DNA of 64,000 nucleotides from Lepus europaeus (GCF_033115175.1 NC_084845.1:1242501-1306500); one strand, 5' to 3'; positions 1-12,845 are shown, counted from the first letter of the stretch. Made by a program: numbers and translations. The notes: generated by a model from the sequence alone, not told the origin.

Positions 1-1935
1 AAACATTTAATAAACCTCATCACGGAAGTACACACTCAGTGAGAGCCATCGCTTTCTTTGCCCAGATCTTCTGGCCCAAATCTCACTATTTCCTGATCTC
101 ATCCCCAAAAGAGAGAGAGTGTCAGAGTCAAAGGAACACAGCAACACTTCCCTCAAATTGTCTCTTCTGGATGCTTGGGAGACACCTAGCAAGCACTAGT
201 AATAGTTTCTGGCAACTGGCAGAAGAAACAGAAGTTGTTCAGAGTTACTCTCAGCTCCCCAGCAGCCACTCTCATTACTGAAACAGGCAACAGGATAATC
301 AGAGCTCTAAAGGAAGGCAAGCTGAGAGAATTCTAAATGATCACTTCTGGGTTTGGCTGCCTCTCTGCAACACATCCTCCGTCATCTCTGGGCCATGTTT
401 CCTGGTAAAAGACAACATTTTATGAGATCACATCTCCATCCTGGAGACAGATGCTCAGAAGAAAATTACTGTGTGACAGAACAGCAAGGTTGGATTGCTG
501 AAAACATTATACTTCTTGTCGAAGGTGACATTGGAGTGCTGACGTGAGCATCTGCACATAGAGAGGTGATGCTTGCTAAGGCAGATGAGAAACTCCAGGT
601 CCACTTCTCAGTCCTCCCCTTTCAGGATGTGATCACCCATGATATTGCTGTGATGTGGAATATGGCAATGTGAAGATCTGATGCTTTACACTGGGAGGTA
701 ATTCTGTCATTAGAATTCCAGGATGTTTTGAAGGAATTTCAGAGTCACACTCTTGTTATCTCAATGTCTGTGATAAGGAATCATTTTCTAATTTCTCATC
801 TCATGGGCAGCCAATAGGTAAAAAAATGGCCACTTTGGAATTTGAAACTTGTTACACTGATTGTGAACCCCTGACAAGATTCAAGGAGAAAGTGAGTGTT
901 TCTCTTGAGAGAACCATGGTCTTTAAGAGGATTTAATCCTCGTGAAGAAAGGAAAGCAATTTTAAAGAGGAAAAACAATTCCATGAATACACATTTCAGA
1001 TCAAAATCATCAGTGCCCTTATCAGGCATATGATTTTCACGTGAACTGTGATAGTTTCTCTGGTTCCCAAGAATGTGTTTTAATTTATTCTCAAGTCATT
1101 TATTTTGCATTAGAGTTCCATAATCTCATCCATACTTGACCATGGCTTCCAGTATTCCTTAATCGGTTGATTTGGTGATGTGCTGAATTTGATTTTGTGT
1201 CTGTGTGTCCGTGTGTGTGTGTTACTAGGAAATAACCACATATTTAAAACCTGTAGCAGCTAAACCACAAAGGTACATGCTGGTATACGTTAATAAAAAG
1301 AACAGATTGGGAGGAAATTTTTGGTTTGGAAGCCAAATCCTGTATTTAAAGAAAATGGAATTAAACTACAAGTTGGCTTAACTTGGGAGAAACAGACAAA
1401 TGGACACATCTCACTGAAATCTACATACATGATTCAATAGTTTGAGTTCATCAAAGTAAATCATGTGTGGGTGGCAGAAGACTCAGCTTGGTTTGGCATA
1501 AGCATAGGTAATTGGTGATGTAGTTATTTGGCCATGCCACTCTGAATATGCTCTAGCTTGCATTTTTTCTTTCAACATTTCTATTGGTGAGCTCAGAGCT
1601 CCATTCTCTCCTGTGTTACTTTTAGAGCAGCCCCCGAATATTCTTGATACCATCCGTCAAGATGCCTCCCAGGGCATGTTGATCAATCAGACACTGTCCA
1701 CGTCTCAATCTTGGTTAATTTAATCAGAATTCTTCCTAATTCTTGAAGGCTGCGATAGGAACTTACATTAGAGGTTTCTTTATTTGTTGTGTGGATATCT
1801 AAACACAAAATTTCAACACCAAACTTTATGGAAACTTTGATAAAGGATAAAAGCACAAGCTTTCTTGTTCACCTTTTAAAATTCAGTTCTTTACTTTTAA
1901 TACAACTTGCTAGTTTATATTCATTCATCGTTATA
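1..1935. other. Non-coding 5' flank of V1R unit 1
   Basis: No supported coding region. The first 1.3 kb matches the flank of the V1R pseudogene (16280-17400) at similar distance, so it may hold upstream non-coding exons or the promoter of the receptor, but I cannot place them. Short GT-rich stretch near 1200-1220. The small ORFs here are not conserved in the paralogous copy. Confidence 0.6.
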
Positions 1936-2107
1936 TAGAGCCAAAGCCTGTACATAGGTACAGGAGCCCAAACACTTGAGCCATCTTCTGTTGTTTTCCC
2001 AGGTAAATTAGCAGGGAGCCAGACTGGAAGTGGAACAGCTGGGATTTGAACTGGAACACATATGGGATGTTGGCATCACAGGCAGCCTAAGACAACACTG
2101 GCCCTTG
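1936..2107 (-). mobile_element. CSINE fragment (old)
   Basis: Reverse-strand, 5'-truncated lagomorph C-repeat SINE. It retains the complement of the 'gatggcccaagt...ttgggc' core and of the B-box-like region, and ends in 'aacactggccc' at 2107. Diverged; no clear poly(A). Confidence 0.75.
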
Positions 2108-2184
2108 AAATGTATTGTTATGCTAGTTGATCCTGAGCTATATGGACACAATTGGTTTTTATACTTTTAAAATTTAGTGTTACT

Positions 2185-2853
2185 CACTCTGACCTCAGAA
2201 TCAGCCCCAAACCCTTCCTGGTCTGGCTGAAAAGCCCATGAGAGCATTTCAGACATGGAAAGCCAAGAAACTGTGGTAAAAATGTTCTACATGAAGGATC
2301 TCTGTGAGTGAGACCCCAGCAGAAAGAAGTGGCCATCAAAGAAGGATGTACTTTTCTCTAAAGGAGGAGAGAACTTCCACTTTGCTTATGGCCTTGTCTA
2401 AATACTCAAGGAGTTTGTGCACTCAAAAGCCTTTCATAGCCTAGGCAGCTCATGTCAAGAGCCCCGGGTAATCACTGACGTCCTACATAAGAGTGTTAAT
2501 TGTTAAATTAACAACAGGAGTCACTGTGTATGAACTGCCCATGCAGGACTTCTGTCCTCAACGAGTTGTATTTATGAGAGTTAACTGTAAAACTAGTTCT
2601 CAGTTTGTGTGAGTGTGTATGCAGGTGTGCACACATTGCTGTAAACTTTACTTAGTATAGAGTTGGCCTTCTATGTTCAAAGTTAATCAAAATTGAATCC
2701 TAATGGAGAATGGAAGTGGGAAGGGGAGAGAGAGAAGGAGGAGAGTTGGGATAGTGGGTGGGACGGTGGATATGCTGGGAAGAATAACTATATTCCTAAA
2801 ATAGTTCCTATGAAATTTGTATTCTTTTACAAACAAATTAAATATTTAAAAGC
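2185..2853 (+). mobile_element. 5'-truncated L1 (3' UTR only)
   Basis: Homologous to the 3' UTRs of the two larger L1s in this window (13295-14100 and 28480-28950): the 'gaggagagaacttccact' box and the G-rich terminal stretch are visible. A perfect 15-nt target-site duplication, aaatttagtgttact, flanks it at 2170-2184 and 2854-2868. It is more diverged than the other two copies. Confidence 0.85.
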
Positions 2854-2868
2854 AAATTTAGTGTTACT

Positions 2869-3490
2869 AATTATACTAAATTTTGAATTAATCCGCCACA
2901 TATAAAACGGAGGTACTTGGATGCTATACAAATGAAATTATTTAATTTTTTTCTTCATAATATTTTATATTTTAGTTGGCATGAGCTATTAATGCTTTCA
3001 ATATTTGTTTCAAATATTTGCTGTGATAGTATCATGGCACATTTGGAGCCAATGAAATAAGAGGGAATCTTTGGCTTCACCATTCAAATTGACACTGCCC
3101 TTAGAATACATAATGAAATGTTGTGATAAATAATATTCTGTCCTTATTCTCCTATAAAATCGGTCACCCATATTGTAACTTGAATTTCTGTACCTTCATA
3201 CAAATACCAGAATAATTGGTTAGTTGGCAAAGGAACATATAACCAAAACAATACAAATAGACAAGAAAACAATATGTCATATAGGGACAAGGTGAATATG
3301 GATGAAAACTATTAGAAAAACCTGGAATAGCCATGCAAAAATATATACTCAACCAGCATCCAAATGCCTCTCAAGAAAATACAAACAATGTATTCTTCTA
3401 GAAGGCATTTCTGAGTGCGAAAAAAATGGGTAGAAGCAGGAATGAACTTAAGCTTCCTTGATGAAATACATTAGCTCCATTTCTTTCCAG
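2869..3490. other. Proximal upstream region of V1R
   Basis: AT-rich non-coding sequence. It ends in a polypyrimidine stretch and 'ttctttccag' at 3481-3490, a plausible splice acceptor just upstream of the coding exon. V1R genes usually have non-coding 5' exons spliced to a single coding exon. The pseudogene copy keeps the same acceptor as 'ttctttacag' near 19115-19125. Confidence 0.5.
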
Positions 3491-3530
3491 GACTTACTGG
3501 CTTTGCGTGAACTACTACCCTTGTGACTGC

Positions 3531-4472
3531 ATGCCATCCAGGGCTCTGACCATGGGAATCATCTTTGTCTCTCAGACAGGAGTCGGAGTCCTAGGAAACA
3601 TCCTGCTCCTTCTCTGCTATGGCTTCATTTCCTGCACTGGACGAGGGATAAAGCACATGGATTTGATTCTCCATAACCTAATTGTAGCCAACTGCTTGGT
3701 TCTTCTCTCAAGAGGCATTCCTCAGACCATGGCAGCTTTGGGGCTAAAATATTTCATGGGTGATTTTGCATGCAAACTAGTTTTCTATGTTCATAGAGTG
3801 GCCAGAGGGGTGTCTTTGAGTGCTACTTCTCTCTTGAGCGGCTTCCAGGCCATCACAATCAGCCTTAGCAGCCCCCAGTGGATGGAGCTCAAGGTCAAAG
3901 CCCTCAAATCTGTTCGACTTTCCATCATCCTCTGCTGGCCCCTTCACCTGTTGGTAAATAGTATGGTTCCTATGAATATTACAGTGATGGAGGAGAGCAA
4001 CAACCTCACAGAGAAATTGGATTTAGGGTACTGTTCTGGTATAATTATTGACAAAAACATATCCTTAGGGTATTCAGTGATGTTTTCCTTCATTGATGTC
4101 TTGTATTTGGTGTTAATGATTTGGGCCAGTGGCTGCATGTTGATCATTTTGTACAGACATAAGCAGAAGGTCCTACACATTCACAGCAAAAGCCTCACTC
4201 CCAAATGCTCCCCGGAGACGAGAGCCACCCACAGCATCCTGATCCTAGTGAGCACATTTTTCTGTTTGTACGCCCTGTCTTCCTTCTTTGCTTTCTATAT
4301 ATTCCTATTTGATAAACCCAGCTGGTGGCTGATGAATACCTCTGCCCTTATAGCTTCATCTTTCCCCTGTGTTAGCCCCTTTGTGCTCATCAGCAGAGAC
4401 CCCCGTGTCTCTAGGCTGTGGTATACCAGTGGCACAAAGATCAATGATTTTTATAAACGAGTCAGAGCATGA
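3531..4472 (+). CDS. Vomeronasal type-1 receptor (V1R), intact
   Basis: Single-exon, 313-residue V1R, a seven-transmembrane GPCR of basal vomeronasal sensory neurons that signals through Gi2 and TRPC2 to detect pheromone-type ligands. The open frame extends to 3507, but that codon is GTG; the first in-frame ATG is at 3531, and a second with a strong Kozak context lies at 3552. Family marks visible in order: GIIFVSQTGVGVLGN in TM1, 'LILHNLIVAN' in TM2, 'RGIPQTMAALGLKYF', the TM3 'HRVARGVSLS' segment, N-glycosylation sites in the second extracellular loop (NITV, NNLT), 'WASGCM..ILYRHKQ' in TM5, and 'SPETRATHSILILVS' entering TM6. The length is usual for the family, with no stop or frameshift. 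Its tandem copy at 19165-19692 is a pseudogene. It differs clearly from the VN1R1-like gene at 61827-62768, so I give no symbol. Confidence 0.93.
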   Translation: MPSRALTMGIIFVSQTGVGVLGNILLLLCYGFISCTGRGIKHMDLILHNLIVANCLVLLSRGIPQTMAALGLKYFMGDFACKLVFYVHRVARGVSLSATSLLSGFQAITISLSSPQWMELKVKALKSVRLSIILCWPLHLLVNSMVPMNITVMEESNNLTEKLDLGYCSGIIIDKNISLGYSVMFSFIDVLYLVLMIWASGCMLIILYRHKQKVLHIHSKSLTPKCSPETRATHSILILVSTFFCLYALSSFFAFYIFLFDKPSWWLMNTSALIASSFPCVSPFVLISRDPRVSRLWYTSGTKINDFYKRVRA

Positions 4473-5198
4473 AAATCCAGAATGCTGCATACTGTCCATG
4501 TATCAGTTCACCCTGCCATATTTTATATAGTATTTCTGCTGGCTAAATTCATCTGTGTTAGGATCAAAACAAGATAGACTGAGTGTGATCACAAAATTAT
4601 TTCATTTAGCAGATAGCCAGGCATGAAACAAGGAGGGGCTTCTCATTTATACTTTGCCTACACCAAATAAGGGTGTTTTTCTTCAGTCTTTGTCCTCATG
4701 TGTTCTTAGGTCCTTACCAACCCTACTAAATCTCTTTACCATTCACTCTTTTAACATCCTCATTTGAGATATTCTGAAAGTAAAGTCTACTCTCAGTTTT
4801 ATGTCTTTGATTAAAAACCTAAAATGAACTCCTAAAGATATGAGACTCCTTCCTTCACTCTGACTCTTTGGGGGGTATAAAAAGACTGGGAATATATTTA
4901 TGATACAGTTTTCCTTCCCTCACTTGTTGGAGAAATTCTAAGCGATTTGGGAATCAAGAAGTTGCTATCTTTGATTCTATAAGCATGGTAAGTTGTATAC
5001 CCTCAAGTAAAATCCAAACACAATTCCACAAGTCCAGCTAGAACATTTAATTCTGGAGGAAAAGTATAGTGGAAGAATATTGTCTTCATTCCTCAAAGGA
5101 AAGCTATGTGTCAGCCAATTGGAAAAACCCAGAGGAAGAAGAAGGAAAAATCTCTTTGGGACTGCATTTGATGACATTTTTATGAACATGGTTTCTCC
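4473..5198. other. 3' flank of V1R
   Basis: Non-coding. Parts (the segment after the stop and 5040-5190) are recognisably homologous to 19693-20200 downstream of the pseudogene. I see no gene here. Confidence 0.55.
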
Positions 5199-5531
5199 TT
5201 TTTTTTAAAAGATTTATTTATTTGTAAGTTAGATTTATGCAGAGAGAGGTGAGGCAGAGAGAGAGAGAGAGATCTTCCATCCGATGGTTCTCTCCCTTAT
5301 TGGCCACAAGGGCCTTGGCTGTGCAGATCCGAAGCCAATAGCCAGGAGCTTCCTCTGGGTGTCCCACACAGGTGCAAGGGCCCAAGGACTTGGGCCATCC
5401 TCTACTGCTTTCCCAGGCCATAGCAGAGAGCTGGATCGGAAGTGGAGCAGCCAGATCTCGAACCAGCACTCATATGGGATGCCAGTGTTTCAGGCCAGGG
5501 TGTTAACCCACTGTGCCACAGCACCAGCCCC
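5199..5531 (-). mobile_element. CSINE
   Basis: Near full-length C-repeat on the minus strand: complement of poly(A), AATAAATA-type tail, CT-rich block (5255-5272), body and Pol III promoter region ending 'agcaccagcccc'. It is absent from the equivalent position of the pseudogene unit, so it inserted after the duplication. Confidence 0.9.
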
Positions 5532-5831
5532 ATGCCCCGGGTCTTTCTAACTGAGATTGTGGACAACAGATCGTGATATAACTGAATGGCACGTCATTCA
5601 GACAAAGCAGAGCAAAACAATGTGCATCACAAAGTTGAAACTTTTTAGAAACTCACAAGCCAAGATGTTAATTTAGATTCCAGAATGTCACTGTGAAAAA
5701 AAAATTGATAAGTAAAATCTCCTATATTTTAAAAATGTTGACACCACTGAAAGCTATTATTAGGAACCAGTTAATTTACCAGAAATAGAAGAAGCAGGAA
5801 TAACTAGAGGAAGGCATGTTTGCCTCATTTA

Positions 5832-6120
5832 TCTTTTTAAGATGTATTTGTTTGAAAATCATTACAGAGAGAGCATCCATCTGCTGGTTGACTTCCTAAA
5901 TGACCCCAACAGTCAGGGCTGAGCCAGGCTGAAGCCCAGAGCTTCTTCCTGGTCTCCCATATGGGTGTCAGGAACCCAAGCACATGTATCATCTTCTGCC
6001 ACTTTTCCAAGGCCATTAGCATTGAACTGGATCAGAAGTGAAGTACCCAGGACAGAACCAGTGCCCATATGCTGCTGCTGCAGGCGGTGGCTTTTACCTG
6101 CTACTCTACACTCTGGCCCC
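5832..6120 (-). mobile_element. CSINE
   Basis: Minus-strand C-repeat, moderately diverged. It has the tail complement at 5832-5850 and ends in 'ctctggcccc' at 6111-6120. No counterpart is visible in the paralogous unit near 20520. Confidence 0.85.
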
Positions 6121-6391
6121 AGCATGTCTGTAATACATGAATAAAGACCAGGTGAAAATGACAGATGACATGAGGGCATTGAGGTACAAGGAGCAGCAGA
6201 GGGAACTTGAGCACAAAGCCAGGATGTGTTTCTGGCCAACCTGTGGGTTTTGTCCCCCAACCAGGATTCTGGTTTATTTCTCAGAAATATGTACACTCAC
6301 AGCCTTGAAGAATAAGACAAAGCAAGTGAAAAAGGAGAGAACTGCCAGAGTATTATAAAGGGTTCATGATCAAGTCAAGAAACTGTTATTG

Positions 6392-6705
6392 TGGTTGGCA
6401 TTGTGGTGAAGTGGGTTAAATCAGCAGCTGCAACACCAGCATCCCATGGGGTAGGGTAGGGGGACTGGTTCAACTCCCAGCTGCTTAGTTTCCAATTCAC
6501 TCCCTGCTTATGCACCTTTGGCAAGCAGCAGGTGTTGGCCTAAGTACTTTGGTCCCCACCACCTACGTAGAAGACCCTGATGGAGTTCCAGACTCCTTGC
6601 TTAGGCCTGACCTAAGCTTTGGCAGTTGAAGCCACTTGGGAAGTGAATGAGAGGATAGACCATCTCTCTTTTGTCTCTAGGTCTCTTTCTGTGATGCTGG
6701 CTTTC
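6392..6705 (+). mobile_element. CSINE predating the duplication
   Basis: Old plus-strand C-repeat shared with the copy at 20795-21118, so it was present before the segmental duplication. Its A-rich tail (aaagaaataaaataaatc, 6706-6723) was the target site for the L1 that follows. Confidence 0.8.
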
Positions 6706-7470
6706 AAAGAAATAAAATAAATCGGGGGCAGAGCCAAGATGGCGGATAGTGAGGACGTGCGCCGATAGTCTGGAAAATAAAGTTTCATAAAAGTGGAATT
6801 ACTGTAGCCTCAGGAAAAGACTCAAGAAAAAAACTGCAGAGGAAACACTTCCGGATGGAGTGGAAGTGACACAGAGGACCTACATGGAGCCCACCACGTG
6901 GAAACCCAACCGTGGGAGCCGAGCCACAGAATCTCGCCAGTGCGGGAACGAACGGGAGGTAAGACAAAAGCCTCAGAAACTCGAGACATTGGTGGGGAAA
7001 GGCAGAGGTCCCTCCCTCCACTTGAGCAAAACAAAGAGCAGGCACCATTTTACATATGTAAAGTGGCAATGAGTACACAAACTCAGTAACTTTGGGTCTA
7101 TGGTGAAACTTGAGAACACATTGAGGGCTGCATAAACTCTTTGTGTGGTCCCAGGGGTAGATCAAATGAATACTCACAGAGGCCAGATTTCAACTACCCT
7201 CAATTCCACTCAGCCATTCAGAATTACTTCCCAACTGAGTCAAAAAAAAAAAAAAGAGAGAGAGAGAGAGAGGGAGAGAGAGATCCAGCAAGGAGCAAGG
7301 TGAGTCACTTTTTGTACAGTCTTAAACCTGAAGAATCAAGCAGAGCTCTCTGGCCACACCCATCACAGCCTCTAAGGATCCATCAAAGCAGACACCCCTC
7401 TTAGAGGCATAGTATAACGAGAAAAAAACACCACAGCAAAAAAAAACAAAAACCATAAATTATCTCCAAC

Positions 7471-8565
7471 ATGCCAAACAACAAACGTAGAAGCCGAGGT
7501 AACAAGAGCAAGGAAGACACTATGATGCCCCAAAATGAACAAGACACCCCAATGCAAGATTATGAAGATGAAGAGATAGAGGAAATGCAACAAGTGGATC
7601 TCAAAAAACTGATAAGAACATTAAGAAGTTCTCAAAAACAAATTCTTGAACTACAGAAATCCTTAATAAACAAGACAGAAAATCTCTCTCGTGAAAATGT
7701 AGTATTAAGGAGGAATCAAAATGAAATGAAACAACTAGTAGAACATGAAACTGTGATAGTCACAAGAAACCATAATGAAATGAAGAACTCAATAGATCAA
7801 ATGACAAACACATTAGAGAGCCTTACAAACAGAATGGGTGAAGCAGAAGAGAGAATATCGGAATTAGAAGACAGACAACAGGAAAGGAAACAGTCAAATC
7901 AAAGAAAAGAAGAGGAAATCAGAAATCTAAAAAATACTGTCAGGAATCTACAGGATACTATTAAAAAAAAAACCCAACATTCGGGTTCTAGGAGTTCCTG
8001 AAGGCATGGAGAGGGAGAAAGGATTAGAAGGCCTTTTTAGTGAGATACTAGCAGAAAATTTCCCAGGTTTGGAAAAGGACAGAGACATCTTAGTACAGGA
8101 AGCTCATAGAACCCCTAATAAACATGACCAAAAGAGGTCCTCAACACGACACATCATAATCAAACTCACCACAGTGAAACACAAAGAAAAGATCCTAAAA
8201 TGTGCAAGAGAGAAACGCCAGATTACTCTCAGAAGATCTCCAATTAGACTCACATCTGACTTCTCTTCAGAAACCCTACAAGCTAGAAGAGAATGGCAAG
8301 ATATAGCCAGGTACTAAGGGAGAAACACTGCCAGCCCAGAATATTATATCCTGCAAAGCTCTCATTTGTGAATGAAGGTGAAATAAAGACCTTTCACAGC
8401 AAACAGAAACTGAAAGTATTTGTCGCCACTCGTCCATCCCTGCAAAAGATGCTTAAAGATGTGTTACATACAGAAACACAGAAACACGGTCCTCAATATG
8501 AAAGAAGGTTAAGGAAGGAAACCTCACAGCAAATGATCACAGAAATCTCAAACCCTATATTATAA
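7471..8565 (+). pseudogene. L1 ORF1 (RNA-binding chaperone), frameshifted
   Basis: L1 ORF1p is a trimeric RNA-binding chaperone needed for retrotransposition. The first frame (7471-8001) begins with a basic N-terminus and runs into a long coiled coil rich in Q, E, K and L (about residues 45-165). The RRM and C-terminal domain follow in another frame (8006-8317), and the end returns to the first frame (8293-8565). Comparison with the second L1 (24567-25600) places the breaks at the A-run near 7965-7975 and near 8310. The product would be truncated after the coiled coil. Confidence 0.88.
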
Positions 8566-8579
8566 AATATCTTTGGCAA

Positions 8580-11500
8580 ATGGCAGGGAAAAGTTACTCC
8601 TTCTCAATAGTCACATGAATGTTAATGGCTTGGACTGTCCAGTTAAAAGACACCAATTGGCTGATTGGGTTAAGGAACAAAACCCATCTTTTTGCTGCTT
8701 ACAAGAAACTCATCTTTCCAACAATGATGCATACAGGCTGAAAGTGAAAGGCTGGAAAAAGATATACCATGCCAACAGAAATGAAAAAAGAGCAGGCGTA
8801 GCCATCTTAATATCGGACAACATAAACTTTACCACAAAAACTGTTAGGAGAGACAAAGAGGGGCACTATATAATGATTAAGGGATCCATTCAACAGAAAG
8901 ATATAACGATGATCAATGTATATGCACCTAATTACAGGGCACCAGCTTATTTAAAAGACTTGTTAAGGGACTTAAAGGGAGACTTAGACCCCAATACAAT
9001 AGTTCTGGGGGACTTAAATACTCCACTCTCAGAGATAGACAGATCAACAGAACAGAAGATCAACAAGGAGACAGTAGATTTAAATGACACTATAGCCCAA
9101 ATGGATCTAACAGATATCTACAGAACTTTTCATCCTACACATAAAGACTTTACATTCTTCTCAGCAGTACATGGAACCTTCTCTAGGATTGACCACATAC
9201 TAGGCCATAAAGCAAGTCTCAGCAAATTCAAAAGAATTAGAATCATACCATGCAGCTTCTCAGACCACAAAGGAATGAAATTGGAAATTAGCAACTCGGG
9301 AATCCCTAGAGCACATGCAAACACATGGAGATTGAACAACATGATCCTGAATGAACAATGGATCATAAAAGAAATCAAAAGAGAAATCAAACACTTTCTG
9401 GAAGTAAATGAGGATAAAAGCACAACATACCAAAACCTATGGGATACAACAAAAGCAGTGTTAAGAGGAAAGTTTATATCAATAGGTGCCTACATCAAGA
9501 AATTGGAAAGGCACCAAATAGATGAGATTTCAAGTCATCTCAAGGATCTAGAAAATCTGCAGCAAACCAGCCCCTAATCTAGTAGGACAAGAGAAATAAT
9601 TAAAATCAGAGAAGAAATCAACAGGATTGAATCCAAAAAAACATTACAAAAAATCAGCCAAACGAGGAGCTGGTTTTTTTGAAAAAAATAAACAAAATTG
9701 ACACCCCATTGGCCCAACTAACTAAAAAAAAAGAAGAGAAAAGACCCAAATCAATAGGATCAGAGATGAAAAGGGAAACATAACAACAGACACCACAGAA
9801 ATAAAAAGAATCATCAGAAATTACTACAAGGACTTGTATGCCAGCAAACAGGGAAATCTATCAGAAATGTACAGATTCTTGGACACATACAACCTACCTT
9901 AATTGAGCCAGGAAGACATATAAAACCTAAATAGACCAATAACTGACACAGAAATTGAAACAGTAATAAAGGCCCTCCCAACAAAGAAAAGCCCAGGGCC
10001 AGATGGATTCACTGCTGAGTTCTACCAGACATTTAGAGAAGAACTAACTCCAATTCTTCTCAAACTATTCAAAATAATCGAAAAAGAGGGAATCCTCCCA
10101 AATTCTTTCTATGAAGCCACCATCACCTTAATTGCTAAGCCGGAAAAAGATGCGACATTGAAAGAGAATTACAGGCCGGTGCCGCAGCTCAACAGGCTAA
10201 TCCTCCGCCTTGCGGTGCCGGCACACCGGGTTCTAGTCCTGGTCGGGGTGCCGGATTCTGTCCCGGTTGCCCCTCTTCCAGGCCAGCTCTCTGCTGTGGC
10301 CCGGGAAGGCAGTGGAGGATGGCCCAAGTGCTTGGGCCCTGCACCCCATGGAAGACCAGGATAAGCACCTGGCTCCTGGCTTCAGATCAGCGCGGTGCAC
10401 CAGCCACGACGGCCATTGGAGGGTGAACCAACGGCAAAGGAAGACCTTTCTCTCTGTCTCTCTCTCTCTCACTGTCCACTCTGCCTGTCCAAAAAAAAAA
10501 AAGAGAGAATTACAGACCAATATCCCTGATGAACATAGATGCAAAAATCCTCAATAACATTCTGGCCAATAGAATGCAACAACACATCAGAAAGATCATC
10601 CACCCAGACCAAGTGGGCTTTATCCTTGGTATGCAGGGATGGTTCAACGTTCGCAAAACAATCAACGTAATACACTACACTAATAGACTGCAGAAGAAAA
10701 ACCATAGGATTCGCTGAATGGACGCAGAGAAAGCATTTGATAAAATACAACACCCTTTCATGATGAAAACTCTAAGCAAGCTGAGTATGGAAGGAACATT
10801 CCTCAATACAATCAAAGCAATATATGAAAAACCCACGGCCAACATCCTATTGAATGGGGAAAAGTTGGAAGCATTTCCACTGAAATCTGGTACCAGACAG
10901 GGATGCCCACTCTCACCACTGCTCTTCAATATAGTTCTGCAAGTTTTGGCCAGAGCTATTGGGCAAGAAAAAGAAATTAAATGGATACAAATTGGGAAGG
11001 AAGAACTCAAACTATCCCTCTTTGCAGATGATATGATTCTTTATTTAGGGGACCTAAAGAACTCTACTAAGAGACTACTGGAACTCATCGAAGAGTTTGG
11101 CAAAGTAGCAGGATATAAAATCAATGCACAAAAATCAACAGCCTTTGTATACACAGGCAATGCCACGGCTGAGGAAGAACTTCTAGGATCAATCCCATTC
11201 ACAATAGCTACAAAAACAATCAAATGCCTTGGAATAAACTTAACCAAAGACGTTAAAGATCTCTACGATAAAAACTACAAAACCTTACAGAAAGAAATAG
11301 AAGAGGATACCAAAAAATGGAGAAATCTTCCATGCTCATGGATTGGAAGAATCCATATCATCAAAATCTTTATTCTCCCAAAAGCAATTTATACATTCAA
11401 TGCAATACCCATCAAGATACCGAAGACCTTCTTCTCAGATCTGGAAAAAATGATGCTGAAATTCATATGGAGACACAGAAGACCTCGAATAGCCAAAGCA

Positions 11501-12733
11501 TTCTTGTACAACAAAAACAAAGCCGGAGGCATCACAATACCAGATTTCAGGACATACTACAGGGCAGTTGTTATCAAAACAGTATGGTACTGGTACAGAA
11601 ACAGAAGGATAGACCAATGGAACAGAATAGAAACACCAGAAATCATCCAAACATCTACAGCCAACTTATATTCGACCAAAGATCCAAAACTAATCCCTGG
11701 AATAAGGACAGTCTATTCAATAAATGGTGCTGGGAAAATTGGATTTCCACATGCAGAAGCTTGAAGCAAGACCCCTACCTTTCACCTTACACAAAAATTC
11801 ACTCAACATGGATTAAAGACTTAAATCTACGACCTGAAACCATCAAATTATTAGAGAGCATTGGAGAAACACTGCAAGATATAGCTACAGGCAAAGACTT
11901 CTTAGAAAATACTCCAGCAGCACAGGCAGTCAAAGCCAAAATTAACTATTGGGATAGATTCAAACTGAGAAGTTTCTGTACTTCAAAAGAAACAGTCAGA
12001 AAAGTGAAGAGGCAACCAACAGAATGGGAAAAAATATTTGCAAACTATACTACAGATAAAGGGTTGATAACCAGAATCTACAAAGAAATCAAGAAAATCC
12101 ACAACAACAAAACAAAAAACCCACTTAAGAGATGGGCCAAGGACCTCAAAAGAGGAAATCCAAATGGCCAACAGACACATGAAAAAATGTTCAAGATCAC
12201 TAGCAATCAGAGAAATGCAAATCAAAACCACAATGAGGTTTCACCTCACCCCGGTGAGAATGGCTCACATTCAGAAATCTACCAACAACAGATGCTGGAG
12301 AGGATGTGGGGAAAAAGGGACACTAACCCACTGTTGGTGGGAATGCAAACTGGTTAAGCCACTATGGAAGTCAGTCTGGAGATTCCTCAGAAACCTGAAC
12401 ATAACCCTACCATACAACCCAGCCATCCCACTCCTTGGAATTTACCCAAAGGAAATTAATTTGGCAAATAAAAAAGCCATCTGCACATTAATGTTTATTG
12501 CAGCTCAATTCACAATAGCTAAGACCTGGAACCAACCCAAATGCCCATCAACAGTAGACTGGATCAAGAAATTATGGGACATGTATTCCATAGAATACTA
12601 TACAGCAGTAAGAAACAACGAAACCCGGTCATTTGCAACAAGATGGAGCAATCTGGAAAACATCATGCTGAGTGAATTAAGCCAGTCCCAAAGAGACAAA
12701 TATCATTTGTTTTCCCTGATCGGTGACAACTGA
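8580..12733 (+). pseudogene. L1 ORF2 (endonuclease/reverse transcriptase), disrupted
   Basis: ORF2p nicks target DNA and reverse-transcribes L1 RNA. The ATG at 8580 heads a frame that shifts within about 12 codons (near 8613, where the second copy has one extra T). The endonuclease domain then reads 8573-9577, with the LQETHL and GDLNTPLS motifs and 'SDHKGMKLEI' near its end. Stops follow, a CSINE interrupts at 10175-10503, and the reverse transcriptase reads 10718-11764, including '[15 protein letters not shown]' and the catalytic FADD at 11021-11032. A frameshift near 11760 moves the thumb region to another frame (11765 to about 12160). The C-terminal cysteine-rich region (12164-12733, '[14 protein letters not shown]') returns to the first frame and ends 'FSLIGDN'. 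Non-functional. Confidence 0.92.
10175..10503 (+). mobile_element. CSINE inserted in L1 ORF2
   Basis: Young-looking C-repeat that starts 'gccggtgccgcagc' and ends in an A-run. A 12-nt target-site duplication, agagaattacag, lies at 10163-10174 and 10504-10515. It splits the ORF2 reverse transcriptase and proves nested insertion. Confidence 0.95.
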
Positions 12734-12845
12734 GCACCAAAGGGGAAACCTGCTGAAGTGAAATGGACACTATAAGAAACAATGAACTGATCAGCTCTTG
12801 TCCTGACTCTAGATGTACAATGTAATACTTTATCCTTTTTAGTAT

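Larger units (their letters stand above)
40..6705 (+). repeat. V1R segmental duplication, unit 1
   Basis: This block carries the intact V1R and its flanks and is paralogous to about 16250-21190. Collinear matches run from about 100 (against 16300), through the V1R exon (3491-4475 against 19125-19692), the downstream flank (6130-6350 against 20540-20740) and a shared CSINE (6392-6705 against 20795-21118). The homology resumes after the L1 insertion at about 14536-14620. Block edges are estimates read by eye. Confidence 0.8.

Noticed and set aside
3507-3530. Eight extra N-terminal codons of the first V1R
   Set aside because: The frame opens at GTG, not ATG. The first ATG (3531) gives the usual V1R length.
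9130-9423. Open frames antisense to the L1 ORFs (9130-9423, 10469-10753, 10675-11010 and others)
   Set aside because: Opposite-strand shadows of the ORF2 coding sequence without independent support.
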